A stretch of DNA of 64,000 nucleotides from Phycisphaerales bacterium (GTDB lineage: Bacteria; Planctomycetota; Phycisphaerae; Phycisphaerales; UBA1924), in NCBI GenBank assembly GCA_016709445.1, contig JADJMV010000007.1, positions 225,079-289,078 of the forward strand, in the 5' to 3' direction. The notes beneath the pieces are model-generated. The model had not been told where the DNA came from. It worked only from the letters and a program-made list of their open reading frames with translations, and searched no databases. This document shows positions 54,991 to 62,788 of the stretch, piece by piece. The position numbers were made by a program, and so were the translations under genes. How positions within the stretch are numbered: position 1 is the first letter of the stretch; each line of letters begins with the position of its first letter.

Positions 54991-55117
54991 TACCATTCCT
55001 GGTTCCATCGCGACCGAGCGCCCAACGAGGGCGAGCCGCGAAGATCCCGACGCACTTCTCATGCCCGAGCAGCTGCACCGGTACCAACGTCAAGCGGGCA
55101 TCCGAAGGAAGCGTCGT
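54991..55117 (+). promoter_or_regulatory. -10 and conserved leader of the first RRM gene
   Basis: TACCAT (54991-54996) is followed by a leader of about 115 bases that aligns through most of its length with the leader of the second RRM gene (58378-58499). The best blocks are 55026-55053 (CGAGGGCGAGCC..AGATCCCGACGC) and 55095-55117 (CGGGCATCCGAAGG...). The last block includes the ribosome-binding site. Such a conserved untranslated region suggests post-transcriptional control. Confidence 0.7.
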
Positions 55118-55489
55118 ATGAAGCTCTATGTGGGCAACCTCTCGTTTGATACCTCCGAGTCGCAGCTGCGCGATCTGTTCGCCCAGCACGGAGAGGTCAC
55201 CAGCGCCTCGCTGGTTATGGATCGTGACACCGGCCGGCCCCGCGGCTTCGGCTTTGTCGAGTTCGCCGACCCGGCCAGCGCCAGGGCCGCCATCGAGGCC
55301 CTCAATGGCCAGAATTTCGGCGGCCGCGATCTAACCGTCAACGAGGCCCGCGCCCGTGAGCCCCGCGCCGGCGGCGGCGGCGGTGGTGGCGGCCGTGGCG
55401 GCTACGGCGGCGGCGGCGGCGGTGGTGGTGGTGGCTACGGCGGCAAGCGCGGTGGCGGCGGTGGTGGTGGCGGCGGCGGCCGCTGGTAA
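55118..55489 (+). CDS. RRM RNA-binding protein with glycine-rich tail (first paralog)
   Basis: A 123-residue protein. One RRM covers residues 1-80: RNP2 is KLYVGNL and RNP1 is RPRGFGFVEF, both with the exposed aromatic residues needed to stack on RNA. The C-terminal 40 residues are almost pure glycine with Arg, Tyr and a final RW. Small glycine-rich RRM proteins of this kind are cold- or stress-linked in cyanobacteria; here the role is inferred only. AAGGAA is nine bases upstream of the ATG. A strong terminator follows. Confidence 0.93.
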   Translation: MKLYVGNLSFDTSESQLRDLFAQHGEVTSASLVMDRDTGRPRGFGFVEFADPASARAAIEALNGQNFGGRDLTVNEARAREPRAGGGGGGGGRGGYGGGGGGGGGGYGGKRGGGGGGGGGGRW

Positions 55490-55538
55490 GCACATTCGGC
55501 GCGACGCGCCGTCCCAACCGGATTGAGGGAGACCGACG

Positions 55539-55575
55539 TCGGGCCGGGTTCGAGAGATCCCGGCCCGAGCTTTTT
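55539..55575 (+). terminator. Rho-independent terminator of the first RRM gene
   Basis: A perfect 10-bp stem (TCGGGCCGGG with its complement at 55559-55568), a 10-base loop and then GCTTTTT. Confidence 0.88.
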
Positions 55576-55602
55576 GAAGACCGCCGCCCGGCCCGGACGC
55601 CT

Positions 55603-55608
55603 TATCAT
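55603..55608 (+). promoter_or_regulatory. Probable -10 of the secreted-protein gene
   Basis: TATCAT just after the RRM terminator; leader about 100 bases. It has no clear -35 box. Confidence 0.4.
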
Positions 55609-55714
55609 CAGGCAGAGGCCGACGCGATACCCTCGGCGCCCAAGCGCCCGTCATCGGCCCGCGCCAGAGTCCAAACAAGTGGCTCAGCCCAAACCCAATC
55701 ACAAGGAGCGAGAA

Positions 55715-56647
55715 ATGTCGAAGCGAACCCACTGGATCGCGGTCATCGCCGCACTCGTCGCGGCCGCGCCCGTCCTGGCCCAGGGCGGAGCGGCGCAACC
55801 CGCCCCCACCCCCGCAGCCGCCTCCGCGCCGCCCGCGCCGGTCTTCGAGCTGCTCGAGAGCGGCAGTGGCGCCAAGCACGAACTCCGCTACGCCCCCAAG
55901 GCCGGCGCCGCCTTTGACGCCACCATGAGCATGGAGATGTCGATGGCCACGAGCATGGGGGGGCAGACCATGCCCTCCATGCAGATGCCCAAGATGAATA
56001 TCAGCCTGCACTACGTCACCGGCGACATCACGGACGGCGACATCCACTACACCGCCGTCATCACCGATGCCCAGGCCGAGGGCGGCCCCGTCGCCGCGCA
56101 GGTCAACGCCACGTTCCAGCAGATGAAGGGCCTCAAGGCCACCGCCCTCATGAGCGACCGTGGCGTCACCAAGAGCTTCGAGTTTGAGAAGCCGGCCAAC
56201 GTCACCCCACAGATCGCCCAGCAGATGGACTCGATGAAGAGCACCTTCCAGTACGCCAACGCGATGCTCCCCGAGGAGGCCGTGGGGCCCGGCGCCAAGT
56301 GGCGTGTCACCAGCGAACTCAGCCAGGGTGGCATCAAGATGAAGCAGGAGTGCGAGTACACGCTCGTCTCCTTCGAGGATGGCGTCGCCAAGGTCGACAT
56401 GAAGGTCAAGCAGTCCGCCGACCCGCAGGAGCTCAAGAACGATCAGATGCCCGCGGGCGTCAAGGTCGAGCTCAAGAGCCTCGAGGGTTCCGGCGAGGGC
56501 ACCATGAGCCTCAACACCGCCTGGCTCGCCCCCGTCTCCGGCGACCTCGGCTCTACCGTCATCGTGAAGATGGCCGCCCCGCAGATGGGCGAGATCGAGC
56601 AGCACGTCACGTCCAAGATCGGGATGTCGGGTAAGAAGGCCGACTGA
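55715..56647 (+). CDS. Hypothetical secreted protein, Met-rich
   Basis: A 310-residue protein with a signal peptide (AAAPVLAQ, cleavage near residue 23). A Pro/Ala linker (about 24-45) leads to a beta-rich domain with a notable methionine-rich segment (MSMEMSMATSMGGQTMPSMQMPKM split over it, residues about 70-95), which could bind copper or be oxidised. DUF6263-like repeats (GITDGDIHYTAVI, NAMLPEEAVGPGAKWRV) are seen in planctomycete secreted proteins, function unknown. The ATG has AAGGAG six bases upstream. Confidence 0.7.
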   Translation: MSKRTHWIAVIAALVAAAPVLAQGGAAQPAPTPAAASAPPAPVFELLESGSGAKHELRYAPKAGAAFDATMSMEMSMATSMGGQTMPSMQMPKMNISLHYVTGDITDGDIHYTAVITDAQAEGGPVAAQVNATFQQMKGLKATALMSDRGVTKSFEFEKPANVTPQIAQQMDSMKSTFQYANAMLPEEAVGPGAKWRVTSELSQGGIKMKQECEYTLVSFEDGVAKVDMKVKQSADPQELKNDQMPAGVKVELKSLEGSGEGTMSLNTAWLAPVSGDLGSTVIVKMAAPQMGEIEQHVTSKIGMSGKKAD

Positions 56648-56726
56648 ACCCCGCGGCACCGAAACCCACGGGGTCGGCGTCCAGCGATGCCGGCCCCGCT
56701 TCTCTACCACCGCCCCCGATCCACCG

Positions 56727-57008
56727 ATGCCCCCCATGCTCTACATGGTCATCGAACGCTTCAAGGGAGGCGACGCCGAGCCCGTCTACCGTCGCTTCCG
56801 CGAGCGGGGACGCATGGCGCCCGAAGGTCTCACCTACATCTCCAGTTGGGTCGACGACAAGCTCCAGGTCTGCTTTCAGCTCATGGAAACCGCCGACCCT
56901 GCCCTCCTCGATGCATGGATCGCCAACTGGTCCGATCTGGTCGACTTCGAGGTCTGGCCCGTCGTGACATCGGCCCAGGCCTCCGAGCGCATCGAGCCGC
57001 GGCTGTAG
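56727..57008 (+). CDS. DUF3303-like small protein
   Basis: A protein of about 93 residues with a ferredoxin-like pattern: MLYMVIERFKGGDAEPVYRRF, then MAPEGLTYISSWVDDKLQVCFQLMET and DLVDFEVWPVVTSAQA. This is the DUF3303 family, function unknown. Two ATGs (56727, 56736) compete. It converges with the RraB-like gene ten bases away. Confidence 0.75.
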   Translation: MPPMLYMVIERFKGGDAEPVYRRFRERGRMAPEGLTYISSWVDDKLQVCFQLMETADPALLDAWIANWSDLVDFEVWPVVTSAQASERIEPRL

Positions 57009-57018
57009 CCGTCCCGCC

Positions 57019-57771
57019 TTAGCCCTCTTCCTCAGTCCCGTCGTCCCAGTCCTCGTCCAGATCAGGGTCCTCTTCGTCATCGAAGAACTGCACGCCGACC
57101 AGTTCGGCGCCCGCCGCCGCCGCAAGCCGGCCGACCCGCTCGTACATCTCGACGAGGACCGCCTCATCGTTCCGGCCCATGGCGCGCCCGATCACCCCGA
57201 TCCCCGGCGATTCCTCGTCCTCGAGGATCTCGATCTCTTCGAACCCCGCCAACGCCTCCGCCACCACCTCGGCCCGCTCCATCGCCGGCGCCTCGATCGC
57301 GAAGACGAAGGGCATGGAGCAGCCCGGCGCGAGCCCGCCGTCGGTGAAATGCCGAAGGCGCCACTGCGCGTCTTCGAGCCCCAGCCACCCGAATGTTGCC
57401 TCCTCGTCCAGCGGCTCGAAGCTCATGACGCCCTCGTACTCCAGCCCCTCCTCGCGCGCCAGCGAGGCGAACTTCGACGCCAGCGACTTGACTTCCTCCG
57501 GCCCCAGCGCCGCCTGGATCATCACGGCCAGCAGCGGCGGACCCATGAAGGTGCGATCGCCCTCCACCGTCTCGACCTCCTCCTGCACGTGCACGTCGAA
57601 CTCCTCCTCCAGCGACTCGCCCACACGCACGAGCCGATCGAACTCGTCGCACCGGAGCGTGAAGTGCCACTCACGCTCCATGTCCGGCGTGTGCTCCAAC
57701 ACTGTCGCGAGGTGCGCGAACAGGGCGTCGATGTCGAAGTGAAGGTCCGGCTTTCCGGGTTGGTTCATCAT
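57019..57771 (-). CDS. RraB-domain protein
   Basis: A 250-residue acidic protein. The first 140 residues resemble RraB, the inhibitor of RNase E: an N-terminal helix, WHFTLRCDEFDRL, and LASKFASLAREEGLEYEGVMSFEP, equivalent to the LAxKFxxxYDGW block. The C-terminal half repeats a similar pattern (FAIEAPAMERAEVVAEALAGF, VLVEMYERVGRLAAAAGAELVGVQFF), so the protein may be two RraB-like units. It ends in a very acidic tail (DDEEDPDLDEDWDD). It overlaps the SUI1 gene by ATGA, so the two are co-translated. Confidence 0.7.
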   Translation of the reverse strand: MMNQPGKPDLHFDIDALFAHLATVLEHTPDMEREWHFTLRCDEFDRLVRVGESLEEEFDVHVQEEVETVEGDRTFMGPPLLAVMIQAALGPEEVKSLASKFASLAREEGLEYEGVMSFEPLDEEATFGWLGLEDAQWRLRHFTDGGLAPGCSMPFVFAIEAPAMERAEVVAEALAGFEEIEILEDEESPGIGVIGRAMGRNDEAVLVEMYERVGRLAAAAGAELVGVQFFDDEEDPDLDEDWDDGTEEEG

Positions 57772-58265
57772 GTCATCTTGCTCCCGCGGCCGGCTCGGCC
57801 GCACCCAAGACTACGGCCCGCACCATCCGCTCGCCGGCTCCACCCGCCGGTCCGGCCCGCCTCATCCCCGGCGGCTTTGGCCTGATACCCCATCCCTCGC
57901 AGTCGCGCGACCACCGCCTCCCGATGATCCCCCTGCAGCACCAGCTCGCTCCGCCCCTCGGTCTCCGCGATACCGCCGCCCGTCCCCAATCCGGTCCGCA
58001 GCAACTTGAGCAGGGCCTTGAGGTCGGTGGCCCCGCCCGCGCTTGCGGGCTCTCCGATGTCGGCCACGATCGTGCACCACTTCCCGTGCCGCTTCTCCCG
58101 GCGGACGCGCGGGTGCAGATCCCGCGTTCGCACGACCTGCCCCGTCCCATCCCTGGGGCATCGGCAGCACGCGCCTCCGGGGGTCGCGCCCCCGGGCAGC
58201 GGCTGCCCGCAATGCTCACAGGTCACGGGTCGTTCCAAGGGCGTGCCATCAAAGAGTCCGGGCAT
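57768..58265 (-). CDS. SUI1/eIF1-like translation factor with N-terminal zinc ribbon
   Basis: A 165-residue protein. A possible zinc site is at residues 16-37 (CEHCG, then CCRCP). The SUI1 core is at about 60-130: KWCTIVADIGEP, ATDLKALLKLLRTGLGTGGG and ELVLQGDHREAVVARLRGMGYQ. Bacterial SUI1 proteins (YciH) can discriminate initiator codons in vitro; their normal role is unclear. The C-terminal 30 residues are Gly/Arg-rich. TACCCT ends six bases before the ATG, so the mRNA is probably leaderless, which is notable for a gene of initiation. Confidence 0.9.
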   Translation of the reverse strand: MPGLFDGTPLERPVTCEHCGQPLPGGATPGGACCRCPRDGTGQVVRTRDLHPRVRREKRHGKWCTIVADIGEPASAGGATDLKALLKLLRTGLGTGGGIAETEGRSELVLQGDHREAVVARLRGMGYQAKAAGDEAGRTGGWSRRADGAGRSLGCGRAGRGSKMT

Positions 58266-58271
58266 CGCACC

Positions 58272-58277
58272 AGGGTA
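58272..58277 (-). promoter_or_regulatory. -10 element, leaderless SUI1 gene
   Basis: TACCCT on the minus strand ends six bases before the ATG at 58265. Confidence 0.5.
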
Positions 58278-58377
58278 ATGCGGCTGTCAACCCCCGTTGG
58301 CACCGTCCCAAGCCCCTCCAAAGGACGATTTGAGGCAATCCGGGGAATTTGGCGAGGTCGGTCCAACCCCGGGGCCT

Positions 58378-58499
58378 ATCATTCCCCGTTCAATCGTGGA
58401 CATCACCCACCGAGGGTGAGCCTCGTAGATCCCGACGCGCACTTCATGCTCGAGTGGCCGCAGCGGATTTCACCCACACGGGCATTTGAAGGTAGCGTT
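58378..58499 (+). promoter_or_regulatory. -10 and conserved leader of the second RRM gene
   Basis: TATCAT (58378-58383) followed by about 115 untranslated bases that match the first RRM leader. Blocks: 58412-58439 and 58479-58499. The distance from -10 to ATG is 117 bases here and 122 there. Confidence 0.7.
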
Positions 58500-58814
58500 A
58501 TGAAGCTTTACGTCGGCAATTTGTCTTTCGATACGTCTGAGTCGCAGCTGCGCGAATTGTTCAGCCAGCACGGCGAGGTCACCAGCGCCGCTCTCGTCAT
58601 GGACCGCGACACCGGACGCCCCCGCGGCTTCGGCTTCGTCGAGTTCGCTGACCCGAGCTGCGCTCGCGCCGCGATCGAGGCCCTCAACGGCCAGAACGTC
58701 GGCGGGCGCGACCTCACGGTCAACGAGGCCAAGGCCCGCGAGCCCCGCACCGGCGGCGGCGGTGGTGGCTACGGCGGCGGCGGCAACCGCGGCGGTGGCG
58801 GCGGCCGCTGGTAG
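58500..58814 (+). CDS. RRM RNA-binding protein with glycine-rich tail (second paralog)
   Basis: A 104-residue protein nearly identical in the RRM to the first paralog (DTSESQLRELFSQHG against DTSESQLRDLFAQHG). RNP2 KLYVGNL and RNP1 RPRGFGFVEF are kept; the tail is shorter and ends GGGGGRW. A Cys in DPSCARAAIEAL is specific to this copy. Gene and leader together look like a duplication of about 430 bases that has diverged mainly at the tail and silent sites. Confidence 0.93.
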   Translation: MKLYVGNLSFDTSESQLRELFSQHGEVTSAALVMDRDTGRPRGFGFVEFADPSCARAAIEALNGQNVGGRDLTVNEAKAREPRTGGGGGGYGGGGNRGGGGGRW

Positions 58815-58854
58815 TCCGCGACCGACTCGTCGGTAGCACCTGATCCACAAACAG

Positions 58855-58881
58855 GCCGAGTCCGCAAGGGCTCGGCTTTTT
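58855..58881 (+). terminator. Rho-independent terminator of the second RRM gene
   Basis: A 9-bp stem (GCCGAGTCC with GGGCTCGGC, one G-T pair), a GCAA tetraloop and TTTTT. Confidence 0.88.
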
Positions 58882-58918
58882 CGTGCGCGAATCAAATCGG
58901 CCCCCGGTCCCCGCCGGC

Positions 58919-59845
58919 TCAAGGCAGCGCCGTCCCTCGCGCCGCGAGATAGATCCGATACCACCCCTCGCGGCTCAGCTCCACCGCCTCACCCGCCACC
59001 GCATCTCGTATCCGCTCTGGCTGGCGGCTGCCGACGATCGGCAGAATCCCCGATGGGTGCTTGAGCAGCCACGCCATCAGGATCGCTCCGCGGCTCACCC
59101 CATGCCGCTCGGCCTCGGCATCCAACGCCGCGGCCACGGCCCCCAGGCGCGGGTCATCGCCCGCAGTGCCAAACAGCCGGCCCCCCGCGACCGGGCTCCA
59201 CGAGGTCGGCGTGATGCGACGCTGGTACAGGTCGTCGAGCGTGCCATCCTCGAAAGGGCTCAGGCGCAGCGGGTGCACCTCGATCTGGTTGCACACCAGG
59301 GGGCGATCCAATCGCGACTGGAGCAGCCCCGTCTGGCTCGCCGTGAAGTTGCTCACGCCGAAATGGCGGACCTTGCCGGCGGCCTGCAGCCGGTCAAACG
59401 CCGCGGCCACCTCGTCCGGTTCCATCAGCACGTCGGGCCGGTGGAGCAGGTAGAGATCGATCGTCTCGATCCCCAGGCGCGCGAGCGAGCGCTCGCAGGA
59501 CGATCGGATCCACGCCGCCGAGAAGTCGTACCGGTGCGGGGCCCCCGCGTCCGGGTCGCCCGCCCAGCGGATGCCGCACTTGGTGGTGATGATGATCTCC
59601 TCCCGCAGCCCGGCGTTGCCCCGCAGGAACGCCCCGAAGATCGTCTCGCACTCGCCGTGGGCGTAGATGTCGGCGTGGTCGAAGTGGTTGTAGCCGGCCT
59701 CGACCGCGGCCTCCAGGGCCGCGAAGGCCTCGCGCCGCCTCGTCTCGTCGATCTCGGCGACGTTCCACGTGCCGGGGATGCGCATGCAGCCGTAGATGAG
59801 GCGGGTGGAGCGGAGATCGGACTGGCCGAGGGGGATGGTGCGCAT
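58919..59845 (-). CDS. Aldo/keto reductase
   Basis: A 308-residue NADPH-dependent reductase of the YdhF type. The tetrad is visible: Asp and Tyr in FDHADIYAHGE (about residues 55-65), Lys in IITTKCGIRW and His in DLYLLHRPD. The cofactor end ILPIVGSRQPERIRDAV is also clear. Substrate unknown. GGAGG lies upstream of the ATG, and a TACCCT hexamer ends 18 bases before it, so the leader is about 12 bases. Confidence 0.92.
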   Translation of the reverse strand: MRTIPLGQSDLRSTRLIYGCMRIPGTWNVAEIDETRRREAFAALEAAVEAGYNHFDHADIYAHGECETIFGAFLRGNAGLREEIIITTKCGIRWAGDPDAGAPHRYDFSAAWIRSSCERSLARLGIETIDLYLLHRPDVLMEPDEVAAAFDRLQAAGKVRHFGVSNFTASQTGLLQSRLDRPLVCNQIEVHPLRLSPFEDGTLDDLYQRRITPTSWSPVAGGRLFGTAGDDPRLGAVAAALDAEAERHGVSRGAILMAWLLKHPSGILPIVGSRQPERIRDAVAGEAVELSREGWYRIYLAARGTALP

Positions 59846-60117
59846 GGTGGAGCCTCCGGGGAGAGGGTAGCGAGACAGCGCCGCCCACCGTGCGGAGCGT
59901 CGAGATGTGCGGAGCTGTTGCGGTCGTTGGTGGACCGCGGGCGGGGGCGGTGTTGTGATTCAACGCGCCCAGGCTGGCTCCGGGGCCTCGGTTTGGGGTG
60001 GTTGCCTGGGGTTGGGGGACGGGGAGTTCGGGCGCTCGTTCCGCGTGCTCACGCACGCGGCTCTGATCGGCGCGCTCGGGGGTCGTGGGGGGCGTTTGGT
60101 GGTCGAGCGGAGCCCGA

Positions 60118-61200
60118 TCAGCTGCAGCTTGCCGGCGCGGCATCGTGCACGCTTTCAAGGAACGGGTAGTCCGTGTACCCCTCCGGCCCTTCGCCGTAGA
60201 ACAGCTCCGGCCGCGGCTCGTTGAGCGGGGCGCCCAGCAGGATTCGGCGCGGCAGGTCGGGGTTGGCGATGAAGAGCTTGCCGAAGGCGACGGCGTCGGC
60301 CTCGCCGGACTCGACGACGGCCGCGGCCGTCTCGGGTGTGAAGCGCTCGTTGGCGATGTAGGGGCCGCCAAACTCGCGTTTGAGCATCGGGCCGATGCGC
60401 CCATCGCCGAGCGCCTCGCGGGCGCAGATGAAGGCGAGCTTGCGCCGCCCGAGTTCGCGGGCGACGTAGGTGAATGTGGCCGCGGGATTGGAGTCCCCCA
60501 TGCCGTGGGCGTCGCCCCGGGGGGCGAGGTGCATGCCGACGCGGCCGGGGCCCCACACCCCGATGCAGGCGTCGGCGACCTCGAGCATCAGGCGGGCGCG
60601 GTTCTCGATCGAGCCGCCGTAGGCGTCGGTGCGGTGGTTGGTGCTGTCCTGCAGGAACTGGTCGAGCAGGTAGCCGTTGGCGCCGTGGATCTCGACGCCG
60701 TCGAAGCCGGCGCGCTGGGCGTTTTCGGCGCCGCGGCGGTAGGCCTCGACGATGCCGGGGATCTCGCCGCGTTCGAGGGCGCGGGGCGTGGGGAAGGGGC
60801 TCAGGGGGCGGACGTGGCTGACGTGGCCCGGGGCCGCGAGGGCGGAGGGGGCGACCGGGGCGGTGCCGTCGAGGTACATGGGGTGGCTGATGCGCCCGAC
60901 ATGCCAGAGCTGGAGGAGGATGCGCCCGCCGCGAGCCTGGACGGCGGCGGTGATGGGCTTCCAGCCCTCGACCTGCTCGTCGGACCAGATGCCGGGGGTG
61001 TCCTTGTAGCCGACGCCCATGGGGTCAACGCTGGTGGCCTCGGTGAGGATGAGGCCGGCGGTCGCGCGCTGGGTGTAGTACTCGGTCATGAGGGCGTTGG
61101 GCACGCGGCGCGGGGCGCGGCAACGCGTCAGCGGGGCCATCACGATGCGGTGGGGGAGGTCGATCTCGCCGAAGCGGACGGGGGAGAAGAGGGTGGGCAT
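60118..61200 (-). CDS. Old Yellow Enzyme-family alkene reductase
   Basis: A 360-residue FMN-dependent ene-reductase. Family blocks: IVMAPLTRCRAP (FMN binding), LQLWHVGRISHP with the substrate His/Asn region, FDGVEIHGANGYLLDQFLQD split over it, NHRTDAYGGSIENRARL, HLAPRGDAHGM and a C-terminal ADAVAFGKLFIANPDLP. It closely resembles NemA/MorB-type alkene and nitro-ester reductases. TACCCT ends five bases before the ATG. The 270-base gap to the aldo-keto reductase shows nothing I recognise. Confidence 0.94.
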   Translation of the reverse strand: MPTLFSPVRFGEIDLPHRIVMAPLTRCRAPRRVPNALMTEYYTQRATAGLILTEATSVDPMGVGYKDTPGIWSDEQVEGWKPITAAVQARGGRILLQLWHVGRISHPMYLDGTAPVAPSALAAPGHVSHVRPLSPFPTPRALERGEIPGIVEAYRRGAENAQRAGFDGVEIHGANGYLLDQFLQDSTNHRTDAYGGSIENRARLMLEVADACIGVWGPGRVGMHLAPRGDAHGMGDSNPAATFTYVARELGRRKLAFICAREALGDGRIGPMLKREFGGPYIANERFTPETAAAVVESGEADAVAFGKLFIANPDLPRRILLGAPLNEPRPELFYGEGPEGYTDYPFLESVHDAAPASCS

Positions 61201-61205
61201 GGTGG

Positions 61206-61211
61206 AGGGTA
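61206..61211 (-). promoter_or_regulatory. -10 element, leaderless alkene reductase gene
   Basis: TACCCT on the minus strand ends five bases before the ATG at 61200. Confidence 0.42.
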
Positions 61212-61286
61212 GGGAGCGGGAGGCGCGGGATGCACCGGGCTTCGTCCAATGGCGCCCGAGATCGTGCCCGGGGGTCGTGGGGGCGG

Positions 61287-61802
61287 TCAGGCGTCTTCGG
61301 TGATCTGGTACATGAGCGTGTTGAAGTCGATGTCCGCGGCCGCGACGCCGTGCTGGCGCAGCATGTTCATCACCTGGGCCCGGTGGTGGACCTCGTGAAA
61401 CGCGAGCTGCGTGAAGATGTCGGCCGGCGTTGTGGTGATGCGCATCCGGCGGCCGGTTTCATCGGTGTGGCCGTAGCAGATCTCGGCGTCCCAGTCGGCG
61501 ATCTCGCCGATGGCCGCGCGGGTGGCGGCGCTCTGGCCCGCCCACGTGCTCTCCAGCACGGCGAACGCGGGCGGGTCCTCGTCTCGGATCGGCCACTGCT
61601 CGTACGGCGGCACGTCGCGTCGGAGCATGCGCTGCACGTAGTACCACTCGCTGATCATGATGTGCGTGAGCGTGCGGGCGATCGAGCCGGGGCCGATCGC
61701 GAAAGGCTGGGTGTACTGCCCGGGCGAGAGCGGGCGCGTCCAGTCGAGGATGCGGGCGCGGGAAAGGGCGAGATAGTCGTAGATGCGGGTGGGGGAGGGC
61801 AT
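61287..61802 (-). CDS. DinB-family protein
   Basis: A 171-residue four-helix protein of the DinB/YfiT fold. The metal triad is suggested by a His in ARTLTHIMISEWYYV (about residue 47) and the pair in FHEVHHRAQVMNML (about 136-142). DinB proteins are often thiol-dependent transferases or of unknown function. TATCCT ends six bases before the ATG at 61802. Confidence 0.87.
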   Translation of the reverse strand: MPSPTRIYDYLALSRARILDWTRPLSPGQYTQPFAIGPGSIARTLTHIMISEWYYVQRMLRRDVPPYEQWPIRDEDPPAFAVLESTWAGQSAATRAAIGEIADWDAEICYGHTDETGRRMRITTTPADIFTQLAFHEVHHRAQVMNMLRQHGVAAADIDFNTLMYQITEDA

Positions 61803-61808
61803 GGGGAG

Positions 61809-61814
61809 AGGATA
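61809..61814 (-). promoter_or_regulatory. -10 element, leaderless DinB gene
   Basis: TATCCT on the minus strand ends six bases before the ATG at 61802. Confidence 0.5.
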
Positions 61815-61834
61815 GAGGAGTGGGGGTTGAGGGA

Positions 61835-62464
61835 TCACCGGGGGGGATGGGTGGGAGTCATGGGGGCTGGAGTGTTGGCCTCGGCGCGGGCTTTGCGGAG
61901 CTGCTCGGCGGCGTCCTTGGCCCACTTGTCGATCGCGCCCTTGACGTCGTCGAGCGTGGAGAAGGCGGTGAGGTTGAACTGGTTGCCAGCGTCGGCCTGG
62001 ACGGCGGCCGCGAGCTGCACGCCGGTGAGGGAGTCGACGACCTCGCCCTCCATGGCGGCCCCGCCGGTGCCCGCGCCGGCGAAGCGTGCGCCGGGGTGGA
62101 TCTTGGCCCACCACGTGCTCTTGGCGATGTCGGTGAGGGCGAGTCGGACGCGGGCGACACCGGGCGCGGGCTCGTCGGCGAGGTCGATGCCGGCCTCGGT
62201 CACGATGCGCCTGCAGGCGGCGTCGAAGTAGGCGGCGGCCTGGGTGCGCTCGTCGGGGGTGAGGATGTCGCCCTCGACCTGCACCTCGACCGGATCGACG
62301 AGCACGGCGTGGTAGTCGTCGAGCGCGGGAGAGATGAAGCGGGAGCGGGAGGGGTTGACGCTCTCGAGGTCCGCGTAGCTGCTGAGGAAGCCGGAGTGGG
62401 TGGGGGCGGGGGAGTGGGCGCAGGCGGGGAGGAAGAGGATGCAGAGGAGCGTGAGGTATCGCAT
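61835..62464 (-). CDS. DUF3313-like lipoprotein
   Basis: A 209-residue protein. The lipoprotein signal ends in lipobox LPAC at residue 15. The pattern HSGFLSSYADLESVNPSRSRFISP with VLVDPVEVQVEG and AACRRIVTEAG is that of DUF3313, an outer-membrane lipoprotein family of unknown function. An Ala/Pro-rich tail closes it. TATCCT at 62479-62474 ends nine bases before the ATG, leaving a leader of two or three bases. Confidence 0.8.
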   Translation of the reverse strand: MRYLTLLCILFLPACAHSPAPTHSGFLSSYADLESVNPSRSRFISPALDDYHAVLVDPVEVQVEGDILTPDERTQAAAYFDAACRRIVTEAGIDLADEPAPGVARVRLALTDIAKSTWWAKIHPGARFAGAGTGGAAMEGEVVDSLTGVQLAAAVQADAGNQFNLTAFSTLDDVKGAIDKWAKDAAEQLRKARAEANTPAPMTPTHPPR

Positions 62465-62479
62465 GGGGCGTGCAGGATA

Positions 62480-62788
62480 CAGACCAGGGCGGGGCAGTGG
62501 GCGGGCTCGCCGGCAGCCTTGAGCCTCGCAGCGCCCCGGCGTGGGGCCCGAGCTGGGCGTCGAGGGAATTCTCCCAAGCCGCTGCGAGATGCGGGAGAGG
62601 ATTCCGGAGTGTTTGCAGAGCGGTCAGCCGGCGGGTCCCGTTGCTCCGGGCCCTCGCGTGGGCTGCGCTCGTGCGCGTGGTTGGCCCCGGCGCCGAGCAA
62701 CGAGCTCGGAGGGATCCTGGGGCGTTCGCGGAGTTCGGTCAAGGCCGTGGCGTTTCGACGCCGCCCCCGGCGAGAAAGGCGGGATCCA
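62480..62788. other. Divergent intergenic region
   Basis: About 310 bases between a lipoprotein and the PEP-CTERM-like gene. Apart from AAGG before the ATG at 62789 I see no promoter, repeat or small gene with support. Confidence 0.35.

Noticed and set aside
55603..55608. A -35 box for the TATCAT/TACCAT promoters of the RRM and secreted-protein genes
   Set aside because: Candidates TTGAAG (55574) and TTGGCG (58349) are 23 bases from the -10, outside the normal range.
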